A stretch of 64,000 nucleotides of DNA from contig JALBYC010000017.1 of the NCBI GenBank assembly GCA_023212645.1, forward strand, positions 124,001-188,000. The letters are read 5' to 3'. Source of the stretch: Farysia itapuensis (taxonomy: Eukaryota > Basidiomycota > Ustilaginomycetes > Ustilaginales > Ustilaginaceae). The notes under the pieces were generated by a model. That model was not told where the DNA came from. It ran no database searches and saw only the letters and a list, made by a program, of their open reading frames with translations. A program made the translations under genes and the position numbers. Every line of letters begins with the position of its first letter. Position 1 is the stretch's first letter. Shown in pieces: positions 41,221 to 51,358 of this stretch.

Positions 41221-42472
41221 TTACTTGTCTTGATCGTTGCTTTCCTGCAAACTCATTTGGATAGCTCGTGCGATAGCTTCATCTTCATCCATTTCTTCGT
41301 CGTCGTCACCTTCCGCTTGTCCAGCGACTAGAGCTCGAGGGGCCTCGGTCGGCTCGGCTGAGGTCATGTCAACGTCTTCGTCCTTGCTTTGTGAGCTTGC
41401 ACCGGCCTGTGACAGAGCAATCGCTTTTTGCAACATGTCTTCCTCAGACTCGTCATTTGCGCCGGAGCCTTCTCCGATGATGGGCTCTGCCCCTTGCATG
41501 ACCATAGATCCAGAACCAGGTAGACCAGGTGCAGCTGGAACGGTCGCCTTGCTTGGCGTTGACGCTGAAGCGCTAGCTTCGGAACCTTCCGAGACGGTGG
41601 GCAGCGTGGGAGCCTGGGATCCCGACGCTCCTTCCGTTGCTCTTTGTCGAGCCTGCTCCTCTTCCAACGACATTCGAAGTGCCTGTTGGGATAGCATGGG
41701 TCAGTAAGGCTGTGATGTGGGGGAAACGCAAGACTGAACTTACCATGGCGAGTTCTGGGTCCATGCTCGGGTCAACGCCGAACTCGAACTGGTTGCCACC
41801 ACCACTTGCACCAGATGGTCCGGCACCAGAGTCACCTCCTTCCTCTTGAAGTACAGGCGAAGAAATAATAATGTCCGAGAGTAACTGCGTTCCTGCCGGA
41901 ATGCTGAGCAAATGACTGGGAAGGCGGAGGATTAGCACCGATATCGTACAATCTCGTCAGTAGGCGACTTACCTGTTCTCGCCGCTGTTCACAGCCTCAA
42001 TGAACTTTGAGAGCTTATCCTCGTTCTCGGCTTCTTCACCGAAGCTGACGATATCGACGGCAATGTTGTTCTTCTTCAACTTCTTGCCAAGCTTGACCAG
42101 GTCCTCTTCAGACTGTGAGACGGGTGAGCCGACGAAGACGATGACGCGCTGTCGCTGGTTCTTGTTCTGGCGATGCTTCAGCGCAAGAGACGCGACGTTG
42201 ATGCCCGTAGCTAGATCAGAGCTACCCAAGATTTTGCTCTGATGCAGCGCTGCGAGAACCTTGCCAATGTCGCGCGTCAGTGTGACTAGCACTTCGGGGC
42301 TTTTACCGGCCATGGCCATAAGCCCTACTCCGCTTTCGGGGTTTGAGCCTGTCTTTGCGTCGAAGATCATGCTGACTGCATCAGATTGTGCCTCCCATCG
42401 GGTGGGTGTGTAGTCTCCGTTTCTCATCCATTCGGAGTTGTCCAGCACAAGCATAGTCGCTTCCAGTACCAT
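41221..42472 (-). CDS. rpn10: 26S proteasome ubiquitin receptor Rpn10
   Basis: Regulatory-particle subunit that binds ubiquitin chains and joins lid to base. Exons 42472-41973, 41915-41744 and 41682-41221; 377 residues. The N-terminal VWA domain (1-190) starts MVLEATMLVLDNSEWMRNGD and contains GVGLMAMAGKSPEVLVTLT, RVIVFVGSP and NNIAVDIVSFGEEAEN. Downstream are two good ubiquitin-interacting motifs: DPELAMALRMSLEEE (about 219-233, formed across the last splice junction) and DEDEAIARAIQMSLQES (about 355-372). A third weaker one is EEDMLQKAIALSQ (about 304-316). Yeast Rpn10 has one UIM and human S5a has two. Divergent from caf1 with 247 bp between starts. Confidence 0.96.
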
Positions 42473-42675
42473 TTTTGCTGCTCGTCGAAGCTGAATACAG
42501 CAAGTGTCGTGTCGCTTTGTCGCTGAAGGTTTGCGTGTTGGGTTGGTAGTGGCAAGAGCTACTGCCGGACGCTTGCGTGTCTCTTTCCAAAGTGGAGTCT
42601 CGGACGCGCCATAGAGCCAACAACAAATCGGGAACCGGAAGTTGCAATTCAAAGCTGAAACGCAAATCGATCACC

Positions 42676-42699
42676 ATGCTCTTGACCTCACAGCACTGA
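42676..42699 (+). promoter_or_regulatory. Short upstream ORF before caf1
   Basis: ATG-CTC-TTG-ACC-TCA-CAG-CAC-TGA, seven codons plus stop, ending 20 nt before the caf1 ATG. Its context TCACCATG is as good as that of the main start (TTCACCATG). It matters only if transcription starts upstream of 42676, which the sequence alone does not tell. Confidence 0.4.
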
Positions 42700-42719
42700 T
42701 CCACCAGGCAGTCTTCACC

Positions 42720-43858
42720 ATGACGGGAAGAATACGAGAAGTATGGGGGGACAACGTTGAAATGGAGATGGGTCTTTTGCGAGACACAATAGCGAATTAC
42801 CCTTACGTTGCAATGGTAAGCAGCCGAGACACGTTTCTAAGTACGGCAGGACAGCTAACATGGTATCTCTCTGCTCAGGACACCGAGTTCCCAGGAATCG
42901 TGGCCCGACCAATAGGCACTTTCAGGGGATCATCCGACTATCACTATCAGACATTGAGGTGCAACGTCGACCTCCTCAAACTCATACAACTTGGCATCAC
43001 GCTTTGTGACGAGAACGGGAACCTGCCGCCTGACGTTTGCACATGGCAGTTCAATTTTCGCTTCAGCGTCGAGTAAGTCATTGCGTACGCGATCCAGTGT
43101 AATGGCACCATACTCATCGCTGCCTCTCACTTTACAGAGATGACATGTGTGCTCCGGACTCCTTGGATCTCTTGACGAAAGCTGGGCTCGACTTTGATCG
43201 GCATGAAAGGGCAGGCATTGACGTTGAACAGTTCGGCGAGTTGTTGATCACTTCCGGACTTGCGCTGTTTGACGACGTCAAGTGGGTCTCCTTTCACAGG
43301 TATGTATTGTGTGCATTTGGGCAACAAGCGTAATTGGCACCTGACCCTTGTTCAACAAACAGTGGCTACGACTTTGGCTACCTTCTCAAGGTGGTTACAT
43401 GCACTCCTTTACCTGCGCAAGAGGCCGATTTCTTTGCGTTGCTGCGCGTATGGTTTCCATGTATCTATGACATCAAGTACCTAATGCGGAGCTGCAAAAC
43501 ACTCAAAGGAGGTCTCCAGGACGTTGCCGACGATTTGCAGGTCAGCCGTATCGGTCAGCAGCACCAAGCCGGAAGCGACAGCTTGTTAACAGCAACTACC
43601 TTCTTCAAGATGCGTCAAAAGTACTTTGATGGCACTATAGATGACGCAAAGTACCTCGGCGTCCTTTACGGCTTTTCGTCCAGCTCCTCGCACATCAACG
43701 GAACGGTGCACTATAATCAGACAGGGAGACCAACATCCGTCCAAAATTTTCACGATGCATCGTCCGTTACTCGGTCGGTGTCGGGGAACTTTTCAGGCAG
43801 TGGTAGCGGTCTGGGGTCCATCTTTGGCAGTCCTTTCAAGTCAGCGCTTGGCACATAG
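42720..43858 (+). CDS. caf1: CCR4-NOT deadenylase Caf1/Pop2
   Basis: DEDD-family 3'-5' exoribonuclease that shortens mRNA poly(A) tails in the CCR4-NOT complex. Exons 42720-42815, 42879-43072, 43138-43299 and 43363-43858; 315 residues. The introns (63-65 nt) are tightly clustered in size. Active-site residues look complete: D33 and E35 in MDTEFPG, D154 in [11 protein letters not shown]218 and D223 in HQAGSDSLL. Yeast Pop2 has lost canonical residues here, so this enzyme should be more like the animal Caf1/CNOT7. The C-terminal 60 residues (after YLGVLYGF) are Ser/Gly-rich. The first exon carries [20 protein letters not shown], the family hallmark. Confidence 0.96.
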
Positions 43859-44012
43859 CTTATACCGGTACTACATCCTATCCTCCACCTCCCTGTAACA
43901 TCACTTGTAACACTACTTACTGCAATGCACCTTCTTTCTGTGGACACTTGTTTGGGTCATATTCTTACACTAATGCATGCAATTTGCGCAAACCTTGGGT
44001 GGCGTCTACGGA

Positions 44013-44670
44013 TCAGTCGAAGGCTTCTTCGGCAGACTGCCGTACCAATCTGCGGACCTGTTCGAGCGAGTAAGAGTATTATGTGTTCGTCTCTGCAATC
44101 GTCCTAAGCGTTTTCAATCGGATGCAGCTTACCTTTTTTTTGTATGCAGCGAGGTCTTCACGCACCTGCTTGGCAGCGTCGATGTTGGCCGGCGAGTCGG
44201 TGTTTGGGATGTCGGCGGACAGGAGACTGATGACGGAGATGAGCTGTGTGAAAAGCATATGTCAGTCAGATTCCTGCATCGGTGGCGGAAAACAGAGTAC
44301 GTACAATTGATTCCACAGTGTGCACTGGGAGCCATCGTTCGCCAGCATCTTCGTACCCGTATTCATCCTTGCCTGGCGCATGAAGGATGGAAATGCATAC
44401 TGTACCATCAGCGTAGATGTTGGGATGCCACATCGGCGTGATGAACTTCATCTTGGGAGGCAGCAATGGGTACTCTTGAGGAAATATCAATTCCGCACGA
44501 AGGAATCCGCCTTCGTAAAGAGAGTCGTTGGGTCCGATGATCATGATCTCCCATTCAAACAGGTTGCTCTCGTCTTTCAGACCAGCGCTGAAGCCATCTA
44601 CTGGCCTTTTGCGGAGCTCTGTCAGCTGCCGCTTAAGCAGCAGTGTATTGCCGGACGGTGATGAAGTCAT
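44013..44670 (-). CDS. Ubiquitin-conjugating enzyme E2, Ubc7/UBE2G1 type
   Basis: E2 of the UBE2G/Ubc7 class, associated with Lys48 chains and ER-associated degradation. Exons 44670-44305, 44243-44133 and 44057-44013; 173 residues. Catalytic Cys92 lies in DGTVCISILH, with HPN at 82-84. The class-specific acidic loop insertion after the Cys is present (HAPGKDEYGYEDAGERWLPV). The C-terminal part SPANIDAAKQVREDLAAYKK and the end VRRLVRQSAEEAFD match UBE2G1 (which ends in a QETAFE-like tail) better than UBE2G2 or yeast Ubc7. The start codon and intron borders are well supported by frame. Divergent from apc1, within a stretch rich in ubiquitin-system genes. Confidence 0.92.
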
Positions 44671-45265
44671 GACTGTGAGGCAGGAAAACTTTGGCCACGC
44701 AAAGGGAGAGTGGAAAGCGCCGCTGTGGATGAAAGCGCAAACAGAAACAATGCAAGGGCGTATGCGCCTACGACAAGAGTGATGAGAGCAGGGAGCGCGA
44801 CACACCGGCGATGTATGGGGGAGATGGTGGCAGCGAAAGAGAGCGAGTTCAAGTGGAGAGCAGATACGCAGGTGGCCATCAAGCTATCAAGCCCGATTCA
44901 GAGATACGCTCACGCTCGCAAATCGCAATTCCTTGATCTGTGTCTTACCATGAAATTACTGCGACGTTTCGCCTAGACATCACGCGAACACGATCTGGCT
45001 CTCTCTCACAGACTCGTCATGAACAAGACTGTACTCACCCTGTTGAAAGGGGAAGAAGGAAGACATATAGACATGCAAACGACCGCCGTTGTGTCAGATC
45101 GCAATTTTCTGTCGCGTCCCATGTCCCGCGTCCCGGATCCCTACGTCCCTCCACCAACAGCAACACCTCAAAAATTGACCGCCAATCAACACTGGCGCTT
45201 GAAGCGCTGGACGAACGTGCTGGCAGCTGCGGGACAGGGATACTGCCTGGACTGTATGTAAAATT
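44671..45265. promoter_or_regulatory. Divergent region, UBE2G-type E2 / apc1, including a possible apc1 5' exon
   Basis: Holds both promoters. From 45019 to 45253 a frame with coding character (segment RNFLSRPMSRVPDPYVPPP) ends at a GTATGT donor; see the apc1 entry. Otherwise no clear element. Confidence 0.45.
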
Positions 45266-48200
45266 ATGTCTTCCAGTGTTCTTGCGCAGAGTGGGTCATC
45301 GACCGCACAGCAGATATGTCGGAACATCGTCGAGGTAAATCGTCTAGGTAAAGAAGAGCTCGCGGACTCGCTTCTTGGTCCATCAACCGCTTTGCGCAGT
45401 CGTTTGCATAACATTCGTGCTCGATCTACCAACATCAGCCAGGGAAGGTTCCGTGATCCCTATCAGAGCAAGAGTAACGAGGGAGAGAGCGAGCTAAGCT
45501 GGGATGATTGCATATTGACGTGGACCCAAGGGTGTCAGATGGTTCGCTCTTTTACCTATGCCCAACCTGTCATGCAGGCATTCTGGACATACTTCGAGGC
45601 AGAACCCGTCGACAACACCATAGAGCTAGCACCAGGAAAGCCAGCACGTTCGGCAGCACACCGACCGCTCAGCAAGGCATTGTGCGTGTTCTTTGAACAA
45701 GCTATCCAGATCTATGTCGCAGAGCTTGGCGAGCAGATCGAAATGGATTTGCCCTTTCGCTTTGCACGGGCCTACCCAGCTCCTGTCGGCTTCATGATAC
45801 AGCGTCAAGTTGAAGCTGAAGACGAGCGTATCGCTGTCCGCTTGCGCAAGTCAGACCCGACGTCGCATACGTCTTCACATGCTCCAGCAGCTGGCTACCC
45901 GTTCCCAAATATTGATAGCGATTCCTTGCCCTTCGAGACAGACTTGTCACCTGAGGGCGACGCCCGAGGTCATAGTACTATATCCGATCAGCCAAGCCGG
46001 ATCCTTCCAATGGTCTTTTACCTGCGCAGATCCTTTGATGATCTCGTCCCTGTGGACAGATATCCTCAGCTCTCCACCGCACAGAACCAAGAGACACATA
46101 TGACACATGGTCCGCCCTCCCCGTTCACAGAGATTGAGGAGTCCATTGTCTTTGTCTCGACTGGTTCAGACCAATTCACCCCGCATATAATCGTGACTGC
46201 CGACTACGCTACGTCAAGCATCAAAATTTATGCCTTCGCTGCCAGCTCAAATCGATTCGATGCCACCAGTACTCTGCTCTCCCTACCGAGGCGATGGTCC
46301 AGTACGGGTAAAAGCGCTTCAGGCTTCTCGTCACGCGTACGACCCAACGCTACTCTACCTGACTCCGGCCTAGATCAACCTGCTGACACGGCGGACAAAT
46401 ATATGCGCAACGTGAGTGTCATTGGAAAGGGTTTCCCACAGCCATCCCTCGGAAGCTCAAAGCTAGAGCATGACCGCCGTCTAAGCGGCTTGGCGTCAGT
46501 ATCGATGGGTCGAGATGCAAGTGGTCGCAGCAGACGCATTAGTGCCATGCACGCCGGCAGCGGAGCAGATCGCAGATCTATCACCCGCACCGACGAGGCT
46601 CTCTCGCAGGGTCGTGACCGCACAATCAGTAATATCTCCCATACTGCCGACGGTCTTCGTCTTCAGGGCCAGCTATACACCCACGAGAACTTGATGGACG
46701 AGCTTGCGCCAATGACCTCTAGTCTGCGCACATCTGCATCTCAGACGACTAAGACAAGATTGCGCAGGAGCTCGCAGGCAGCTCGTACGCCATACAATGC
46801 ACCTCGACCCTCACATCGTCAAACATCGTCGGTTTCGAGAACAAGACCGTCTCTCACTCTGTCTCGGCTTGATCTTCTCGACAAAGATGGACAGACACCT
46901 CCAGTAGCTGCGCCCGGTACTAGCCGTTTCGAGTTCCCTCAGCAGGAAGCAGCAGAGGCAACAACCTACGCACAGGACGACATAGCCGATCTCGAGGACC
47001 TCGCTGATCTGGCTACGTTCGCTCGCAGCTTCGCCTGCGTTTCTTTACTAGAAGACATACCAATCAAAGCATCGCCTGATCAGTCTCGCCTTGCAGAAGT
47101 TCGGGTCAGTGCTGCTACATTCTTCGATGTATCCGACGATGCGCATTATCTCTTCATCTCGGTGCCAGGCTTACAGCAGACCTTTTGTCGTCGCATAGGG
47201 CGGGAACAGGCAATCGCTAGCAGCGTTGCGCGCGATCTGCTGTATTCAAAGCCACCAAGTAAGGATCTCGCCTTAGGAACGATACCTACAGCCAACGTGA
47301 TACCAATACAAGCGCTTAATTCTCGCTCGCCCCAAACTTTGACGATGGACGCGTCCAATAATCTCACGCTTCATCTCGGCCTTCCGTCTGCGACTACGCC
47401 CAGTCTCGATCTAGGCCCTCATTCGCGCTTCACCAAGGGAAGTGAGATTGACAGTTACGACTTTGTCGACTCCTCAGGTTCTCGGCTGACAACAAAAGCT
47501 GGGGACATGGTGTTGAACTTTCAGCCAAGGTGTCGACTGACGCAGAGTGTTCTCAATGCATTCTCACTCTCTCTGCCGTGGAATTTTTCAGCCAGGATCT
47601 CGATGGCTTGGATCCAATGCCGTTACTTTTCTGATGAAAGCCCGAGGCAAGATGGCGAATATGGCACAAGCAACCAGGATTGGACTTGTCTGTACAAAGT
47701 TCTTTGCTCGAGACAGCCAGCTTTCGGCAATCATGTCGACTTGAGCACATCGGTATCCCATCGTTCACATAGCGCTGACGAGCTGCTCGCAGGAATCACG
47801 CCTATCGCGACCCATCCGACGCAATTTGTTGACTTCAAGCCTTTCTTAGAGCTAAGCGGCCGGATGGCGGAACAAGTCTTGCTGACCTTGCATTTACTGG
47901 CAGAAGACACTCTGCTAGACTCAGCACAAAGCATGACTTCCGTGCCTAGACTTGTCGAGTTGCTTGTTGTTCTTGCAAAGGACCTCAAATTAAGGAGCTG
48001 GGTGGACTTCTGGCTGAGCAGAATCCCCATCAACATGACAGCTGAATCTGACCACAAAGACAAATTCCATAGCTCTGTTGAGGAGTTGAAGGTTCCAAGA
48101 AGTATCTACGATGTACTACAAGATCTTCTCCGAAATTTGCCGACTGCGGCTGATCCCAAGACTCCGCTAAGCTTGCTTTCCGCAGATATAGCAGCGCTGA

Positions 48201-51200
48201 GACGCCAAGATGCTGCGTTTCCAAATCTGTACGCCGTCCTGCGCATCTACTCTGTCTTCGACAACCTTGGACGCGAAAGCGCTCTCGCTCACAAATTGGT
48301 TGCCAAGATGCTTGAGTGTGGTGTCGACATTTTCAGACTCAAGCGACTGCCATTTGGCATTTCTATGCCCTTGTTCGAGGCGCTTCACTACTCTCAACTC
48401 AATCCTGTGGACGGCCAATCATCAGAGTTTTATCACACAATCCAAAGGGCGGACCTGATGCTGAAAACTCTGTCTTACACTGCCCAGCTGACGGCAGGGC
48501 CGGCATCTCATACCTCACAAGCCGTGCCAACAACGATGCCAGACGGCGTTTCTCTAGATCCGGTTTGTGCCCAGCTGTTCAACAAAGATTTCCGTCTGAC
48601 AGATGTGGTAGGCATGCTCCAAACGACGAAATCCAACACCACATATGTGTCCGAAGGCGAAAATCAAACCGAAGCCGCAATTTCTGAGCAGCACAATGCT
48701 GCAGTGGCGGCTTTGGCGGAGCGAACGAAGGCATTGGCTCTAGGTCGAGGCATGCTGTTCATCTCTTCTCGAGCTTTTTCGCCGACGGCGAAATGGCGAA
48801 TTCCTCCCATATGCCTCAGCGTCAAGATGCAGCCACGCGGCCTGACCATCGAACCCGAGATGTCCAAGACCGACCCGACCGGGCTCGATTGGCCCGAGTT
48901 TCACAACGGAGTGTCATCAATACTAGAAATGCGCCTGTCGGCGGGAGCCACGATGGATTCCAAATGGATTTTCGCTCATCTAGGTGAACAGATCACCTCT
49001 CGTCATGCTGGCTTCTTGCTCGGCCTCGGACTGATGAAGAGATTGCCTGCCCTCACTCCGGTGCATGTTTTCCGGTATCTTGAGCCACGCAACAATTTGC
49101 TAACGATCGGTTTCCTGCTTGGTATGGCAGCCTCTACCCTGGGCACAGCTGATCCCACTGCTCGTCACCTGATCGGCATGCAGCTTGTCGCGTTTCTTCC
49201 GCCGGGCTCCGCCCCTTTGAACTTGTCGATGATCACACAGACGGCTGGAATGCTAGCAATGGGCCTCGTATTTCTAAGCAGTAATCATCGATGGACAGCA
49301 AGACGTATGCTAGATCAGATCGGCGCCCAAGAGACTTCATCGCCGCACATTCAGCCTCAGCACAGAGAGGCGTACTCACTCAGCGCAGGACTTGCGCTTG
49401 GCCTGGTGTATCTAGGCAAGGGACGCCTTGATGGCATGAAGAGCCTGCCTGACAAGAAGATTATAGCACGTCTTGTGGAGCTCATCCAAGGCCAGTTCAA
49501 GGGCGTTGGTCCTCGCTCCAAGGCTTCGGAGGACCAGAGACTCCGCGTCGACGCTGAGCTGAACCTTACATCGATTCCCGCCAGTCTGGCTCTCGGCTTT
49601 GCCTTCCTTCGCAGCAATCGCGATGATGTTGCTGAAATTCTCGCCCCGCCTCGCAATATTGCCGAGCTGGATCTGACTCGACCTGACGTGCTGTTTGCTC
49701 ATGTATTGGCCCGCTACCTCATTTTGTGGGAAAAGATATCGCCCGACGCAGATTGGGTCACCAGCGTGCTTCCGGCATGGATGCAGAAGCATGTGCGCAC
49801 AAGAACGCCTCTGTCGGAGTCTGCACAGCTAGCTTACATCACAATGCGGGCGGCAGCGTGCTTCGCCCTTGGCCTCAAATACGCTGGCACACGAGATGCA
49901 CACGCACGACAATGTCTGTGGGAGCAGCTGCACAAACTGCAGAACGAAACCCAACAGAAGGCGGTTTCGTACTTCTTCAAGATTCGAAAAGCGGCAGCAC
50001 AGTCAGCGCTGAACCAGGTTACCATAGCGCTTAGCATGGTCATGTGTGGAAGCGGAGACATTGATGTTCTGCGTTTGCTGAGAAAGGCGCACGGGGATGT
50101 TGGTGCCGAGACTTGCTATGGAACTCACATGGCGAGTCACATGGCCTTGGGACTGCTTTTCCTGGGCGGTGGCCGCTTTACTCTGGGTACCTCGGACACA
50201 GCTGTGGCAGCGCTGACAATCGCTCTGATGCCGCCATTTCCGCGAACAAGTAACGATAACCGTGCGCATCTGCAGGCTTTCCGCCATCTCTGGACCTTGG
50301 CGGTTGAGCCTAGACTGCTTATTGCCGCCGATGTCGACACTGGAGAGATGGCATCTCTACCCATCAGAATCAAGGGCGAGCATCAAGAAAATGATCGCAA
50401 GTTCACTCCGATCTTGCTGCCTCAATTCCAAGATGTTGGGCAGATTGCAACAGCTACCTCGCGATACTGGTCTACGCAAATGGACCCGATCCTTCACAAA
50501 GCAGGTGCTCAACCCGGTCAAACTTCGCAAGTCATCCACGTGAAGCGCAAGACGGGGTATCTCAGCTACTCAGCTGATCCAGAGGGGAGCCGAAGTACTT
50601 TCTCGCGAGCTCAAGGCACGGCGCCATTGGACCTTGGAGAGATGGCAGTAGACCTCGTTGGTTCTAGCATCAGCGAGCTTCGAGAGCTCATAGATGGCAT
50701 CGCTGGTGCTGGTAAATATCGGGAGCTCGCCCTTAACATCTACGGCGCAAACAGCGCAGGCGACATTGACAGTGAGGTTGCAAGCCAATCGTTGTTGCGA
50801 GCTATCACAATGGAATGTCTCACCCAGGACAAGGCTTATGTCCTACCAGCGTACACTACGATCGCCTCTCTTCGGTCCCAAGCCGAGCCTAATCTACTGC
50901 ACTATGCCGACATCCGCTTCGCAGATGAGTACGTACGCCACGACCACTCCCGCCTCTTTTCCAGCCCATCGCTGTTCCAGCCTAGCCTTCTCAAGCTGTT
51001 GCTGCGTCGAGCTCAGCATCGAGCCTATACCCTTCTGCGAGAGTCCGATGCGATGAAGAAGGTTATTTGCGAACATCTGATGCAGCTCGATCCCGGATGG
51101 ACTCAATTGAGCGACCTCACTGCGCCCAACAACATCAATTTCGATGACGCCTGCTTCGTTTTAGCAGCCAGCGAACTGCCGGCTTTCGAAGAGACTCAGC

Positions 51201-51358
51201 AGATAATTAATGCGATCAGGACAGCGCTGAAGTCAGGAGCAAGTCAAGACACCTTGCGCTCCGCTCTACAGCTTATGCTTGCCACGCCCGACGAGACTCA
51301 AGCTTTGACTTATCTCGTGCTCGATCTGATCATTGACAGCATTGCGCTCGAGTCTTGA
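45266..51358 (+). CDS. apc1: Anaphase-promoting complex scaffold subunit Apc1
   Basis: Largest APC/C subunit, which joins the catalytic arm to the TPR lobe of this cell-cycle ubiquitin ligase. Continuous frame of 2030 residues from ATG 45266. The N-terminal region around residues 70-100 (WDDCILTWTQGCQMVRSFTY, then AQPVMQAFWTYFE) matches the start of the Apc1 propeller. Proteasome/cyclosome (PC) repeats lie at about 1250-1650: GFLLGLGLMKRLPALTPVHV, NNLLTIGFLLGMAAS, AGMLAMGLVFL, YSLSAGLALGLVYLGKG and ASHMALGLLFLGGGRFTLGT. The start is uncertain: an upstream exon (45019 or 45074 to 45253) could splice via GTATGT (45254) to TCTAG (45343-45347), replacing the first 28 residues with a Pro-rich N-terminus. 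The start codon at 45266 is the simpler model. Confidence 0.9.
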   Translation: MSSSVLAQSGSSTAQQICRNIVEVNRLGKEELADSLLGPSTALRSRLHNIRARSTNISQGRFRDPYQSKSNEGESELSWDDCILTWTQGCQMVRSFTYAQPVMQAFWTYFEAEPVDNTIELAPGKPARSAAHRPLSKALCVFFEQAIQIYVAELGEQIEMDLPFRFARAYPAPVGFMIQRQVEAEDERIAVRLRKSDPTSHTSSHAPAAGYPFPNIDSDSLPFETDLSPEGDARGHSTISDQPSRILPMVFYLRRSFDDLVPVDRYPQLSTAQNQETHMTHGPPSPFTEIEESIVFVSTGSDQFTPHIIVTADYATSSIKIYAFAASSNRFDATSTLLSLPRRWSSTGKSASGFSSRVRPNATLPDSGLDQPADTADKYMRNVSVIGKGFPQPSLGSSKLEHDRRLSGLASVSMGRDASGRSRRISAMHAGSGADRRSITRTDEALSQGRDRTISNISHTADGLRLQGQLYTHENLMDELAPMTSSLRTSASQTTKTRLRRSSQAARTPYNAPRPSHRQTSSVSRTRPSLTLSRLDLLDKDGQTPPVAAPGTSRFEFPQQEAAEATTYAQDDIADLEDLADLATFARSFACVSLLEDIPIKASPDQSRLAEVRVSAATFFDVSDDAHYLFISVPGLQQTFCRRIGREQAIASSVARDLLYSKPPSKDLALGTIPTANVIPIQALNSRSPQTLTMDASNNLTLHLGLPSATTPSLDLGPHSRFTKGSEIDSYDFVDSSGSRLTTKAGDMVLNFQPRCRLTQSVLNAFSLSLPWNFSARISMAWIQCRYFSDESPRQDGEYGTSNQDWTCLYKVLCSRQPAFGNHVDLSTSVSHRSHSADELLAGITPIATHPTQFVDFKPFLELSGRMAEQVLLTLHLLAEDTLLDSAQSMTSVPRLVELLVVLAKDLKLRSWVDFWLSRIPINMTAESDHKDKFHSSVEELKVPRSIYDVLQDLLRNLPTAADPKTPLSLLSADIAALRRQDAAFPNLYAVLRIYSVFDNLGRESALAHKLVAKMLECGVDIFRLKRLPFGISMPLFEALHYSQLNPVDGQSSEFYHTIQRADLMLKTLSYTAQLTAGPASHTSQAVPTTMPDGVSLDPVCAQLFNKDFRLTDVVGMLQTTKSNTTYVSEGENQTEAAISEQHNAAVAALAERTKALALGRGMLFISSRAFSPTAKWRIPPICLSVKMQPRGLTIEPEMSKTDPTGLDWPEFHNGVSSILEMRLSAGATMDSKWIFAHLGEQITSRHAGFLLGLGLMKRLPALTPVHVFRYLEPRNNLLTIGFLLGMAASTLGTADPTARHLIGMQLVAFLPPGSAPLNLSMITQTAGMLAMGLVFLSSNHRWTARRMLDQIGAQETSSPHIQPQHREAYSLSAGLALGLVYLGKGRLDGMKSLPDKKIIARLVELIQGQFKGVGPRSKASEDQRLRVDAELNLTSIPASLALGFAFLRSNRDDVAEILAPPRNIAELDLTRPDVLFAHVLARYLILWEKISPDADWVTSVLPAWMQKHVRTRTPLSESAQLAYITMRAAACFALGLKYAGTRDAHARQCLWEQLHKLQNETQQKAVSYFFKIRKAAAQSALNQVTIALSMVMCGSGDIDVLRLLRKAHGDVGAETCYGTHMASHMALGLLFLGGGRFTLGTSDTAVAALTIALMPPFPRTSNDNRAHLQAFRHLWTLAVEPRLLIAADVDTGEMASLPIRIKGEHQENDRKFTPILLPQFQDVGQIATATSRYWSTQMDPILHKAGAQPGQTSQVIHVKRKTGYLSYSADPEGSRSTFSRAQGTAPLDLGEMAVDLVGSSISELRELIDGIAGAGKYRELALNIYGANSAGDIDSEVASQSLLRAITMECLTQDKAYVLPAYTTIASLRSQAEPNLLHYADIRFADEYVRHDHSRLFSSPSLFQPSLLKLLLRRAQHRAYTLLRESDAMKKVICEHLMQLDPGWTQLSDLTAPNNINFDDACFVLAASELPAFEETQQIINAIRTALKSGASQDTLRSALQLMLATPDETQALTYLVLDLIIDSIALES

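Noticed and set aside
41006..41221. Small minus-strand frame starting in the rpn10 stop (TAATG)
   Set aside because: Stop-start overlap has no meaning for a nuclear monocistronic gene, and the peptide has no family resemblance.
45254..45276. 23-nt GT..AG segment as an intron at the apc1 5' end
   Set aside because: Far shorter than any other intron in the window (minimum about 63 nt) and below what a spliceosome normally accepts.
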